A DNA stretch of 64,000 nucleotides from DATAOG01 sp963840925 (lineage in GTDB: Bacteria > Pseudomonadota > Alphaproteobacteria > Geminicoccales > Geminicoccaceae). The notes beneath the pieces were generated by a model, which saw only the letters and a program-made list of their open reading frames with translations, did no database searches and was not told the origin of the DNA. The stretch covers positions 62,001-126,000 of the forward strand of contig CAWJAY010000032.1 of NCBI GenBank assembly GCA_963840925.1, read 5' to 3'. A program made the position numbers and the translations under genes. Of this stretch, positions 21,682-28,741 are shown one piece after another (positions within the stretch are counted from its first letter, which is position 1; each line of letters begins with the position of its first letter).

Positions 21682-21713
21682 GCCTGTCAGCTATTTCACA
21701 CGATCAATAGTGT

Positions 21714-21883
21714 GCGCGAACTTCGCGCTCATTTTTTCGGGCGCCAATCGATTAACACAGACCGCGGTGTGCGCGAAGTAGCTAAGCAATTGGCCAGAGG
21801 GCGAAAAACCCTGCGAACTTCGCGCGAACTTCGCGCCCCGGTGAGCGCGTGCGTCGCGAAGTGTGTCTAGGAGACACTTCGCG
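21714..21883. repeat. Palindromic repeat cluster, candidate replication origin or operator
   Basis: The perfect 15-bp palindrome GCGCGAACTTCGCGC occurs at 21714-21728 and 21822-21836. Related half-sites are GCGCGAAGT at 21771, GCGAACTTCGC at 21813, and a hairpin with arms CGCGAAGTGTGTCT (21855-21868) and AGACACTTCGCG (21872-21883). All lie in the 290-base gap after the ATPase gene. The position next to a replication helicase suggests iterons of an origin. Operators of a repressor are the alternative. Confidence 0.65.
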
Positions 21884-21973
21884 CTTCGCACACCGCCGCG
21901 CGCGCCGCCTCCCGTAGACCACTAACTAGCCCCACACATCGACAACCCTGTCGGCAAAAGGTAGGGTCCGGCC

Positions 21974-22504
21974 ATGGCCATGATCCGCGAGATGAAGCAC
22001 CGTCGGCTGGCGGAAGCTCTGAGGCAGACGGGCGGCAATATGGCGGCCGCCGGCCGGCTGTTGGGCCTGACCCGTCAGTCCGTCTACGAGATGGTGAGCA
22101 AGAGCCCGGAATTGCAGCAGGTCTGTCGTGAGGTACTTGAAGAGACCAATGATGAGATGGAAGCGAAACTGAGAGAGCTTGCAATTCAGAAAGGTAATGT
22201 GGTCGCCGTGCTTGCGACATTGAACGCGAAGGCGCGTGACCGTGGCTATGCTAGGCACACTACTGAGGTTGCGCATAGCGGTACTGTAGACCATTATCAC
22301 ACTGTTTACACTCAGAAGTCTGGCAACGAATTGTTGCAGCATTTGTCGGACGAAGAGCTTCGACTTCGGATAGCGCAGCGTCGTGCGGCGTTGGCGGCGC
22401 AGGGTCAGACGCCGGTGCAGCATCCGCTGCTTGAGCATGCGCCAGTCGAGAGCGAGATGGTCGACGTAACCCCTGAGCGGGGCGAAAAACTTGGTAGCGA
22501 CTGA
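21974..22504 (+). CDS. Phage terminase small-subunit-like protein
   Basis: A 176-residue protein. The N-terminal Fis-like helix-turn-helix is RRLAEALRQTGGNMAAAGRL then LGLTRQSVYEMV. It is followed by EETNDEMEAKLRELAIQKGN and VLATLNAKARDRGYA. The whole pattern (HTH, E-rich helix, KGN...A....LK/NA..R.RGY) is typical of small terminase subunits in tailed phages. The C-terminal half has DEELRLRIAQRRAALA, a helix. No large terminase follows. Phage satellites often carry their own TerS to redirect a helper's packaging, so this gene supports the satellite reading. An unrelated DNA-binding role is possible. Confidence 0.6.
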   Translation: MAMIREMKHRRLAEALRQTGGNMAAAGRLLGLTRQSVYEMVSKSPELQQVCREVLEETNDEMEAKLRELAIQKGNVVAVLATLNAKARDRGYARHTTEVAHSGTVDHYHTVYTQKSGNELLQHLSDEELRLRIAQRRAALAAQGQTPVQHPLLEHAPVESEMVDVTPERGEKLGSD

Positions 22505-22572
22505 ATATCAATTACCGGCTATCGAATTATTTCGTGAGGGCTTATGCGGTTTTCGGAATTATCGGATGGCTC

Positions 22573-22591
22573 GGGGTAACAATGGGGTAAC
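22573..22591 (+). repeat. Internal GGGGTAAC repeat pair
   Basis: GGGGTAAC at 22573-22580 and 22584-22591 lie in the gap after the TerS-like gene. The unit is identical to the repeats at the two ends of the element. The rest of 22505-22757 holds no recognisable gene. Confidence 0.5.
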
Positions 22592-22757
22592 TAATTAGCT
22601 CGGCCAGGCCCTGTTTTCGGCCTTGTGCTATCCAATGCTAGCAGGCGATTTCACTTGCGAGCGCTCACCTTGCAGGCGTAATCCAGTCCCATGCTATCAC
22701 CAGCGCTAGCGCCACCCACCCAGCTCGGCCGAGAGTGCTGTTGTCGGGTCCCCCGCT

Positions 22758-23057
22758 GTGATTTGGGTCCCCATCACCTCGTCCGCACCGCAGCTACGGA
22801 ATTCTAGCGACCTGGCCGAGGTGGGGATCGAGGTTGAGTGTGAGATTGGGCGGCGGCTGAGTGCGATCGGGCGGCAACCTGGCGAGGGCGGCCATCAAAG
22901 GACAGGCTCGTTGTATCGTGCAACGAGCCTGCAGACTGCGCTCAGCGAGGGTGCTTGGGAACGCACGATGGCGTTCCGCTGGCAGATCATGGCCGGCTGG
23001 ACCACGCTGGCCGAGCGTCGGGAATACTACGCCAAGCAGAACGAGGTGCTGCCATGA
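22758..23057 (+). CDS. Small hypothetical protein of the element
   Basis: A 99-residue open frame from GTG 22758 whose TGA overlaps the ATG of the next gene (ATGA), which suggests translational coupling. The last 30 residues, FRWQIMAGWTTLAERREYY, look like a genuine helix, while the first part has poor composition. A shorter start at the ATG near 22968 is possible. A perfect 11-bp inverted repeat (22903-22931) lies inside. No family is recognised. Confidence 0.4.
   Translation: MIWVPITSSAPQLRNSSDLAEVGIEVECEIGRRLSAIGRQPGEGGHQRTGSLYRATSLQTALSEGAWERTMAFRWQIMAGWTTLAERREYYAKQNEVLP
22903..22931. repeat. Perfect 11-bp inverted repeat
   Basis: CAGGCTCGTTG, loop TATCGTG, CAACGAGCCTG. No T-run follows. 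It is in the weakest part of a small open frame, so it may instead be a regulatory hairpin or protein-binding site upstream of the 23054 gene. Confidence 0.55.
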
Positions 23058-23677
23058 CGGAAGCTGAGCGTCTGGTGTCTGAGGCTCGTGCTGCTCTGGA
23101 CGCGTTGCACGGTCGTTTGGGCTATGCTCGGGGTCATGCGAGCCAGCTGCGGGAGCGGAAGGCGAAGTGGCAGCTAGCTGCGGCTGAGGGCGACCCGGGG
23201 GCTCAGGCGAGGTTGCGGAAGCTAAACGAGAGCCTGTTGGCGGCGGAGCTGCGGGCGCAGGACGCTGAGGCGGCTTTGGCGGCGGGTCGTGAGCGTCTGG
23301 CGGCAGCTGAGGCGCGGGTGGTCCGCGAGCAGGAGTTGGCGAAGGCGGATGAGTTAGAGGCGGCTGTGGCGGAGTTGGACGAGCTGGCGACGGCAGTAGA
23401 CGAGCAGTTAGGGTCCCTGGTGGCGACCTTACGGAAGCACTGGGATTTATTGTGCAAGGTTGAGGGGATGGTACCATGGGATGTTAAGGAGCATTTGATG
23501 TCACCGCACAAGTGGAAGATACCGTTGCGGTCTGCGGCGGGTCATCATGGTCTTAATGGATTTTTGCCGTTGCCTCCGATGTTGGAGGAGAGGTCATTTG
23601 CGTCTCATGCGTCTCCTCATTTGGTTGTAGAGATATTGCGGTTACGTCGTGAGTTGTCGTCTGAGGAGGCGGCGTGA
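23054..23677 (+). CDS. Coiled-coil protein of the element
   Basis: A 207-residue protein. Residues about 1-125 are a continuous Ala/Glu/Arg/Leu-rich heptad region (LRKLNESLLAAELRAQDAEA, ARVVREQELAKADELEAAVA). The C-terminal 60 residues form a different, probably globular segment (WKIPLRSAAGHHGLNGFLPL). It is reminiscent of phage scaffold or tail-adaptor-sized proteins, but no family is recognised. It is coupled at both ends: ATGA with the gene before, TGATG with the gene after. Confidence 0.65.
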   Translation: MTEAERLVSEARAALDALHGRLGYARGHASQLRERKAKWQLAAAEGDPGAQARLRKLNESLLAAELRAQDAEAALAAGRERLAAAEARVVREQELAKADELEAAVAELDELATAVDEQLGSLVATLRKHWDLLCKVEGMVPWDVKEHLMSPHKWKIPLRSAAGHHGLNGFLPLPPMLEERSFASHASPHLVVEILRLRRELSSEEAA

Positions 23678-24207
23678 TGGTTGAGCCAGAGTTGGACGAG
23701 GAAGGTCGGCCGCTTCGTCGGGTGAAGCGGCTGAAGAACCTGAGGGTTTTGGAGTGTTCGTTGGTTGACCATCCGGCCAATCCGCACAGCCAGGTTGTGT
23801 TGTTCAAGTGTGGTGACGGTGACGAGGAGTTGAGCGAGGGCGAGCAGCAGGAGGTTGAGACGATGGTTTTGAAGGGAATGGACCAGAACGAGCTCGAGGT
23901 GGCGATGAAGCTCAGGTGTCGGCAGTTGGAGCCGGCGCTGAGCTACGAGCAGGCGTTGCTGAAGCACTGGCCTGGCGATTTGGAGCTGGCTGCGTTGTAC
24001 CGGATGACCGAGACGGCGTCTGAGCCGCGTCGGGTGGAGAAATCTACTCGTCAGGCTGGTGACCGGACCTGGGACGAGGTACGGGCTCAGGCGAAGCGTC
24101 TACGGCTGCAGCATCCGAGCATGTCTGAAGAGCAGGCGATTTCGAAGGTATTTGATTTGGAGCCTGGGCTGTACAGCCAGTATTTGGCTGAGCAGCAGGG
24201 TGTGTGA
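23677..24207 (+). CDS. XkdF/prohead-protease C-terminal-like phage protein
   Basis: A 176-residue protein. RVKRLKNLRVLECSLVDHPA then NPHSQVVLFK near residues 14-43 matches the end of phage XkdF and HK97-type prohead proteases (R.L..L.v.E.SLVD.PAN..a.v.lfK). The protease domain that should precede it is absent, because the protein begins just before this motif. The C-terminus, SMSEEQAISKVFDLEPGLYS, resembles the end of many phage virion proteins. Either the protein has been reduced to a scaffold-like remnant or it is a satellite gene for capsid remodelling. The ATG at 23677 is preferred over the GTG directly upstream. Confidence 0.55.
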   Translation: MVEPELDEEGRPLRRVKRLKNLRVLECSLVDHPANPHSQVVLFKCGDGDEELSEGEQQEVETMVLKGMDQNELEVAMKLRCRQLEPALSYEQALLKHWPGDLELAALYRMTETASEPRRVEKSTRQAGDRTWDEVRAQAKRLRLQHPSMSEEQAISKVFDLEPGLYSQYLAEQQGV

Positions 24208-24434
24208 TGCCGCCGAAGGAATTTTGGTCATTGGCGAGGTCTGGAGTGAGGGTGTTGCCTGAGGTTCGGAGAGACAAGCAGGGTCCGTTGAAGGTGACGG
24301 TTGAGCCGATTGCTGGCCAGCCGATGACGCGGCTTGCTCCGCACGGTGCGGCGTACGAGGCGTATCGGCAGCGTCAGGCGGTTTGGGCTGAGGCTCGGGG
24401 TCGGAATCTGCGGAAGCGGGTGGATGCTAGCTGA
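24207..24434 (+). CDS. Small basic protein of the element
   Basis: A 75-residue protein with MPPKEFWSLARSGVRVLPEV at its N-terminus and a basic C-terminus (RQAVWAEARGRNLRKRVDAS). It is not recognised. It is coupled by TGATG to the gene before, and the next start (24424) overlaps its end. Confidence 0.5.
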   Translation: MPPKEFWSLARSGVRVLPEVRRDKQGPLKVTVEPIAGQPMTRLAPHGAAYEAYRQRQAVWAEARGRNLRKRVDAS

Positions 24435-25006
24435 GGCTCGTCATCTGCACCGAGAGCTGGGCGAGGTTCTGGCTCGGCTGGAGCGGTTGGCGCCGGCGGT
24501 GGCGGCCTGGGCGGCGGACCAGTCCACCCACCCTGTGCAGACCGCGGCTGGGGAGCCCGCAGAGCTCGTCGGGAGCATTCCGGCTCCGCGAGATAGCCTC
24601 AGCCGCATCTGCGCCTGCTGGTGAGGCTGCGGCGGAGGAGGACGGGCCATCTGAGGCGGGGCCGGGGCGAACCAGGACGTGTCGTGGCTGCGGTGGTGAG
24701 TTCCAGCCGTCTGAGCCTAGGCAGCGGTTCTGCGGGCCGATGTGCCAGAAGGCTGCGGCTGTGTCAGCGCGGAGGGCTCGCCGGAAAGCGGCCCGTGCGG
24801 GTGGCGGGAAGGTGCCAGGACGGGCGTCGAAGGGTCGGGGCAGGCACATGCCGGCGGAGGTGCCGGAGGCTGCTGGCGAGGTTGTGGGGAACGGGGAGTT
24901 GGTGACCGGGCAGGAGACCAACGGCGCTGACGGTGGTCAGGTTCCCGCGCCCACGGGTGGCCCGCAGTCTGGACCTCAGGCTTTCTATGTCCCCGATTCT
25001 GGGTGA
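24424..25006 (+). CDS. Zinc-ribbon protein of the element, +1 frame change inside
   Basis: The ATG at 24424 opens MLAEARHLHRELGEVLARLE, which is helical, and this frame stops at 24622. A second open frame shifted by +1 covers the same region to 25006 and encodes TCRGCGGEFQPSEPRQRFCG then PMCQ, a CxxC...CxxxC zinc ribbon, followed by a basic tail. The second frame has no ATG, GTG or TTG upstream of the zinc ribbon, so the likeliest reading is one gene with a frameshift between about 24580 and 24622. Programmed frameshifting or an indel could explain it. The function is unknown. Confidence 0.45.
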
Positions 25007-25010
25007 ACCG

Positions 25011-25208
25011 ATGGGCATACTTGTGGTCGAGCGTCGGCCGGGTGGCGCGCCTGGTCCGCGGTGTCAGGTGTGCTTTGCGGTGGTCGAGCCTGGGCAGAGC
25101 GTGTGTGACGACCGGGAGTGCGTTGCGCTGGCGGCGAAGATGGCTGCGCCGCCTGAGCGTGAGCCGGTTGCGCCGAGCCAGCTGCGTGGTGGTGGTCGGT
25201 GGCGCTGA
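25011..25208 (+). CDS. Small zinc-finger protein of the element
   Basis: A 65-residue protein with CQVCFAVVEPGQSVCDDREC, a two-pair Cys motif as in short zinc fingers. The ATG at 25011 follows the previous stop by four bases. Its own stop overlaps the next ATG. No family is assigned. Small zinc proteins in phage and satellite operons are often regulators or inhibitors of host factors, which is inference. Confidence 0.55.
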   Translation: MGILVVERRPGGAPGPRCQVCFAVVEPGQSVCDDRECVALAAKMAAPPEREPVAPSQLRGGGRWR

Positions 25209-25426
25209 TGCGTCGTTCGTGGTCGCCTAACGCAGCGCCGCATTTGTCGGAGTGGCCGGCTGAGGCCCAGGCGTTGACCAAGCGGATTGCGCTGCTCGAG
25301 GTTGAGGCGACGTTCGTGATCTGCGACCCGACCAGGGCCTCGAAGCTGCGGCAGGAGGCCAGGTTGCTGGCGGGTCGGCTCGAGGCTGCGAAGCGGTTGG
25401 CGTTGGCTGCGGAGGTTCCGGCATGA
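25208..25426 (+). CDS. Small helical protein of the element
   Basis: A 72-residue protein, almost entirely helical (LTKRIALLEVEATFVICDPT, KLRQEARLLAGRLEAAKRLA). The ATG at 25208 uses the last base of the previous stop, and its stop overlaps the next ATG. No family is recognised. Confidence 0.5.
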   Translation: MRRSWSPNAAPHLSEWPAEAQALTKRIALLEVEATFVICDPTRASKLRQEARLLAGRLEAAKRLALAAEVPA

Positions 25427-25659
25427 AGCTCATCAAGACGGTCGACGGCGGGTTTGTGAACATTGCGCAGATTGGCTCGCTCCGGCCGAATACGCTGAGC
25501 GAGCCTGTGCCTGGCCGACAGCGTGATGTGCTCGATTACCAGTGCCTGAGCTCGAGCGGCGAGCTTTTGGGCGTGGTGGCCACTGCGGTTCTGGTCGCCC
25601 TAGTGGCCGAGGCCGAAACCATCGCCCCGCAGCCGTCGAGCGGTTGGCGCCAGAAATGA
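25423..25659 (+). CDS. Small hypothetical protein of the element
   Basis: A 78-residue protein starting MKLIKTVDGGFVNIAQIGSL. It has a beta-rich first half of the kind seen in short phage-encoded conserved proteins and a hydrophobic VVATAVLVALVA helix. It is in the same overlapping gene chain. No function is assigned. Confidence 0.5.
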   Translation: MKLIKTVDGGFVNIAQIGSLRPNTLSEPVPGRQRDVLDYQCLSSSGELLGVVATAVLVALVAEAETIAPQPSSGWRQK

Positions 25660-26411
25660 CCGAGCGCGTCGTGCGGCCTGCGGCTGGGCCGCTATCTGGC
25701 CGGCGCTGGCTGCGCTGGGGATGTGGCTCTGACGATGTGGATTGCGGCGCAGCTGCTGTGACGCGTCATTGCCGGCTCTGCCGGACGCTGATCGCTGCGC
25801 TCAGGAGCACCCGGATCTACTGCAGCGGTGCCTGCCGGACGGCGGCTTACCGTCACAGAATTGCGCTCGGCCCTGTGAAATTGCGACAGTGCCGGGTCGA
25901 GCCGATTTCCAGTCGCGTGGGTGGCCCGTTCATCAAGGCTCACGAGCACCTTGGGACGGTCGGCGGTTGCCGCTGGTACTTCGGGCTGCGCTGCCCGGGA
26001 GGGAGGCTGCTGGGCGTCGTTGGTTTCGGCCGGGGCGCCCATGCCGGCGGCCGAGGCGCTGATGCCGTCCTGGAGCGCGGCGCCTGCCTTCCCGGTGCGC
26101 CCAGGAATGCGGCGTCGTTCCTGATCGGGCGCGCTCTACGCTACGGCCGCCGCGTGCTCGGCTGGGCGACGATCCGGGCCTACAGCGACCCGCGCTTCGG
26201 CGAGGAAGGGCTAGTCTACCGGGCGGCCGGCTTCGTGCGTTGCGCACCGTCTAGACACGGCTGGGGCTGGCGCTATGCGCTGGTCACGGCAGGCCGGGTG
26301 TTGAGCGACCGGGCCATCTACCGACGCTTCGGCAGTCACGCTGCTGCCCGTGCTGCAGGCGCAGCAATCGTCCGGCTACCGGCCCGGATCGCATGGGAGG
26401 CTGCGCTGTGA
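25656..26411 (+). CDS. Zinc-ribbon plus GNAT/Mom-like protein
   Basis: A 251-residue protein with two parts. The N-terminal CRLCRTLIAALRSTRIYCSG then AC gives a CxxC...CxxxC ribbon (residues about 39-62). The C-terminal part has LLGVVGFGRGAHAGG, APRNAASFLIGRALRY, then GWATIRAYSDPRFGEEGLVY and RAAGF. The latter pattern (P.NA.S.LI.RALR ... YaDPrfG..G.vYRAAGF) is typical of phage GNAT-like proteins related to XF1762 and Mu Mom, the DNA-modification protein that protects phage DNA from restriction. An anti-restriction role is therefore plausible but not proven. Just after it, 26410-26505 encodes an unlisted helical stretch with no clear start. Confidence 0.5.
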   Translation: MTERVVRPAAGPLSGRRWLRWGCGSDDVDCGAAAVTRHCRLCRTLIAALRSTRIYCSGACRTAAYRHRIALGPVKLRQCRVEPISSRVGGPFIKAHEHLGTVGGCRWYFGLRCPGGRLLGVVGFGRGAHAGGRGADAVLERGACLPGAPRNAASFLIGRALRYGRRVLGWATIRAYSDPRFGEEGLVYRAAGFVRCAPSRHGWGWRYALVTAGRVLSDRAIYRRFGSHAAARAAGAAIVRLPARIAWEAAL

Positions 26412-26536
26412 CGGGCCTGAAGCTCGTGGGCTGCTCGACGAACTCGACGCTCGTCTGGACCGGGCCGAACGGCGGCTTGGCGCGCTAAAACTGTCCCAGT
26501 TGTGAGCTGGCCGACTGAAGCAGGGGGAGAGGTGAA

Positions 26537-26842
26537 ATGGTCTCGGTTTGGTGGGCGACAGCTGCGCTCGGATGGCTGATTTGCGGGCTTTATTGCGCAA
26601 CACTGGCGCTGTCATGGCACCGTGATCCAGCTTCATGGTTTCTCCTCGGCCTTGTGTTCGGCATCTTCGGCGTGTTGGCGCTGTTATTGATGGGCGATCA
26701 GCAGCCCGTGGCAACTCGCCAGCCCGTCACATTAGGAAAGCCTGAGGGTTGGACCATGGAGCAGCGGCCGACAGGTTGGCGGGCGCAACCGCCGCGGGCC
26801 AGAGGCCAGCAAGCGCGCGACCCTGAGGATGATCCTTGGTGA
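26537..26842 (+). CDS. Small two-TM membrane protein
   Basis: A 101-residue protein with two transmembrane helices (WWATAALGWLICGLYCATLA and WFLLGLVFGIFGVLALLLM) and a proline/arginine-rich cytoplasmic tail. A strong ribosome binding site (GGGGGAGAGG) precedes the ATG at 26537. It is the last rightward gene of the element. The topology resembles short lipid-membrane proteins of phages such as lysis regulators or superinfection-exclusion proteins, but no homology is recognised. Confidence 0.6.
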   Translation: MVSVWWATAALGWLICGLYCATLALSWHRDPASWFLLGLVFGIFGVLALLLMGDQQPVATRQPVTLGKPEGWTMEQRPTGWRAQPPRARGQQARDPEDDPW

Positions 26843-26980
26843 AGGCTGTGAAACTGGCCGACTGAAAGCCCGAAGGCCGCCCGGGGATCGCGACCCGGGC
26901 GGCCCACGGGAGACGGATGAAGGTGTACCTTCGTCCCTCGGATCGCTCGCTCCGAAGCCTCCTTGCGACCGACGCTGCGA

Positions 26981-27313
26981 TCAAAACACTCCTGAGAGCT
27001 TGTCGATCGCTGCACGGAGGAGGGCGTCAAAAGAGGTCTGGGCGGTGGTTTTTACCGCGGATTTCGCTTTGTCGCTCCATTCGGTTCTGGTTTTATCTAA
27101 TAGATCATGGCCTTTGGGTGTGAGCCCAGTTGCAATGCAAGCGTGTGGATCTGTTTTGTTGCCGCAATCAATGATGGTAATTAATTTGTTACTTTCCAAC
27201 TGGCGTGCATTGTACCCGAACTCTTTTTGTGAATACCCTTCAGCCGATTGGATCTCATCTTTTTTCTCAAGGAGTTGAAGGATCTTGGTTTGGAGGTCTA
27301 GGTTTCGCTTCAT
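26981..27313 (-). CDS. DUF2513-family protein, lower GC than its surroundings
   Basis: A 110-residue protein. MKRNLDLQTKILQLLEKKDE and GLTPKGHDLLDKTRTEWSDK match the DUF2513 pattern (MKRd.dL...IL...E... then GLT..GhefLd..r....w.k.k). It is a small winged-helix-like family common in phages and islands. I choose the ATG at 27313 because the family begins exactly there, although the frame is open to 27391. Its base composition is visibly poorer in G+C than the neighbours, which suggests separate acquisition as cargo. The function of the family is unknown. Confidence 0.7.
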   Translation of the reverse strand: MKRNLDLQTKILQLLEKKDEIQSAEGYSQKEFGYNARQLESNKLITIIDCGNKTDPHACIATGLTPKGHDLLDKTRTEWSDKAKSAVKTTAQTSFDALLRAAIDKLSGVF

Positions 27314-27390
27314 CTCCTCTCCTTTCTGAGAAACGAATAGCCCGCCAGCGAGCGACCGCAGACCCGGCCGGGTGATCTTGCCGGCCGCCA

Positions 27391-28611
27391 TCAGGCGCTC
27401 GGCCGCAGCAGCACGACCTTCGCCTCGCCCCGGCCGATGAGCCGCTCGACTTCCCGCCCCCAGGCGTCCAGCGCCGCGCGCTTCTCATCGCCGTAGCGAT
27501 GTCGGTTGTAGACCGCGGTGATGCCCTGGGTCGATGCCGGCGCATGGTTCAGCACCGCGCTGACGACATGCGGCGCGTGGCCGAGCTGGGCCATCGTGCT
27601 CGCCGCGGTCCGGCGTAGATCGTGCAGCCGCCAGCCGGTCGCGCCGGACAGCTCGTCGAGTTCGGGCTTCGCCTTGCTGAACCCGCTGACCGGGCGGGGC
27701 GGGCCATCTGCCCGATTGGCCGGGAATACCAGACCGTCGCCCAGCCGGGGCAGGCGCTCGATCATTTCGAGCGCGAGCGCCGACAATGGCACTTCGTGCA
27801 CCCGGTCGGCCTTGGTCAGCTCGCGCGGCAGGGTCCAGAGCCGGCGCTTCAAGTCCAGGTCGGCCCACGCCATGCGCGCGACCTCGTCCCGCCGCTGCCC
27901 GGTCACGACCAGGAGCCTAAACAGATCGCGGAACGGCCAGCCGAGCCCGTCGCAGGCGGGCCAGATGGCGGCCAGCTCGGCCGCGGTCAGCACCCGGTCC
28001 CGCGACTTGGTCTCGCCTGGCGCCCGGACGCCGGCCGCGGGCGACGCCTCCAGGATGCCGCGCTCGACGCACCAGGCGAACATCCGCCGGACATGCGCGA
28101 GCGTCCGGTTCGCCATGTAGGCCGCGCCGCGGTCCATGATCCCGTCGAGCAGCCGGATTACGTCGCGCTTGGCGATCGTGGCGACCTGTCGGTCCATCCA
28201 GCCCGCGGCGGTCAGCTCGCGCGTTAGCGCCCGTTCGACCTGGTGCCAGGAGCGGCGGCCCTTAGCCTGCTGGTCGCGGGCGATGAACTCGGCGAGCACT
28301 TCAGCGACCGTGTCGCCGTCCACGGCTTTGCGGCGCTCGCGGGCGCTGGCCGGGGTCCTGCCCGCCTGGGCGTCGCGCAGCGCCTCGCGTGCAGCCTCAC
28401 GTGCCTCGGCGAGGCCCTTGATGGGATAGCGGCCGAGCGTGATCCGGCGCTGCTGGCCGTGAACCCGGGTCATCAGGACCCAGCTCTTGGCGCCGCGCAC
28501 GGTGATCCGCAGCCCGAAGCCGGGCAGCAGCGTGTCGAACCACTCGACCCGCCCGGCCTTGGGCGGGCGCATCTTGGCGATCGACAATTCGGTCAGCTTG
28601 GTGCTCGGCAT
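27391..28611 (-). CDS. int: Tyrosine-type site-specific integrase
   Basis: A 406-residue integrase. The N-terminal arm-binding domain of the DUF4102 type (KLTELSIAKMRPPKAGRVEW, GFGLRITVRGAKSW) is followed by a core-binding domain (about residues 100-185) and a catalytic domain with the R in TGQRRDEVARM, H-x-x-R in RLHDLRRT and the tyrosine in AVYNRHRY. The family integrates phages and islands, often in tRNA genes. Here the target is a protein-coding gene. It lies 160 bases from attR and reads away from it, with its own promoter. The ATG is at 28611. Confidence 0.92.
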   Translation of the reverse strand: MPSTKLTELSIAKMRPPKAGRVEWFDTLLPGFGLRITVRGAKSWVLMTRVHGQQRRITLGRYPIKGLAEAREAAREALRDAQAGRTPASARERRKAVDGDTVAEVLAEFIARDQQAKGRRSWHQVERALTRELTAAGWMDRQVATIAKRDVIRLLDGIMDRGAAYMANRTLAHVRRMFAWCVERGILEASPAAGVRAPGETKSRDRVLTAAELAAIWPACDGLGWPFRDLFRLLVVTGQRRDEVARMAWADLDLKRRLWTLPRELTKADRVHEVPLSALALEMIERLPRLGDGLVFPANRADGPPRPVSGFSKAKPELDELSGATGWRLHDLRRTAASTMAQLGHAPHVVSAVLNHAPASTQGITAVYNRHRYGDEKRAALDAWGREVERLIGRGEAKVVLLRPSA

Positions 28612-28642
28612 CGGGGTTACCTGCTCCGTTACTGGCTCCGTC

Positions 28643-28660
28643 GGGGTAACGCGGGGTAAC
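28643..28660 (+). repeat. Right-arm GGGGTAAC repeats (candidate integrase arm sites)
   Basis: GGGGTAAC at 28643-28650 and 28653-28660, ten bases apart, directly upstream of the integrase start. The same pair occurs at 19180-19200 and 22573-22591. Confidence 0.55.
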
Positions 28661-28698
28661 GCCGAAGCCGGTTAAATGGGGTACGCTCATGCGCGCTC

Positions 28699-28726
28699 AT
28701 AATACCCAATAGCATTGAAATAGCAA
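28699..28726 (-). promoter_or_regulatory. Putative sigma-70 promoter of the integrase
   Basis: On the minus strand TTGCTA (28726-28721), a 16-base spacer and TATTAT (28704-28699) precede the integrase ATG by about 88 bases. The -10 matches consensus in five of six positions and the -35 in four. The region is AT-rich against a GC-rich background. The GGGGTAAC repeats lie between the promoter and the gene, so the integrase could repress itself. Confidence 0.5.
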
Positions 28727-28741
28727 GGATTTTGCGCAGCG

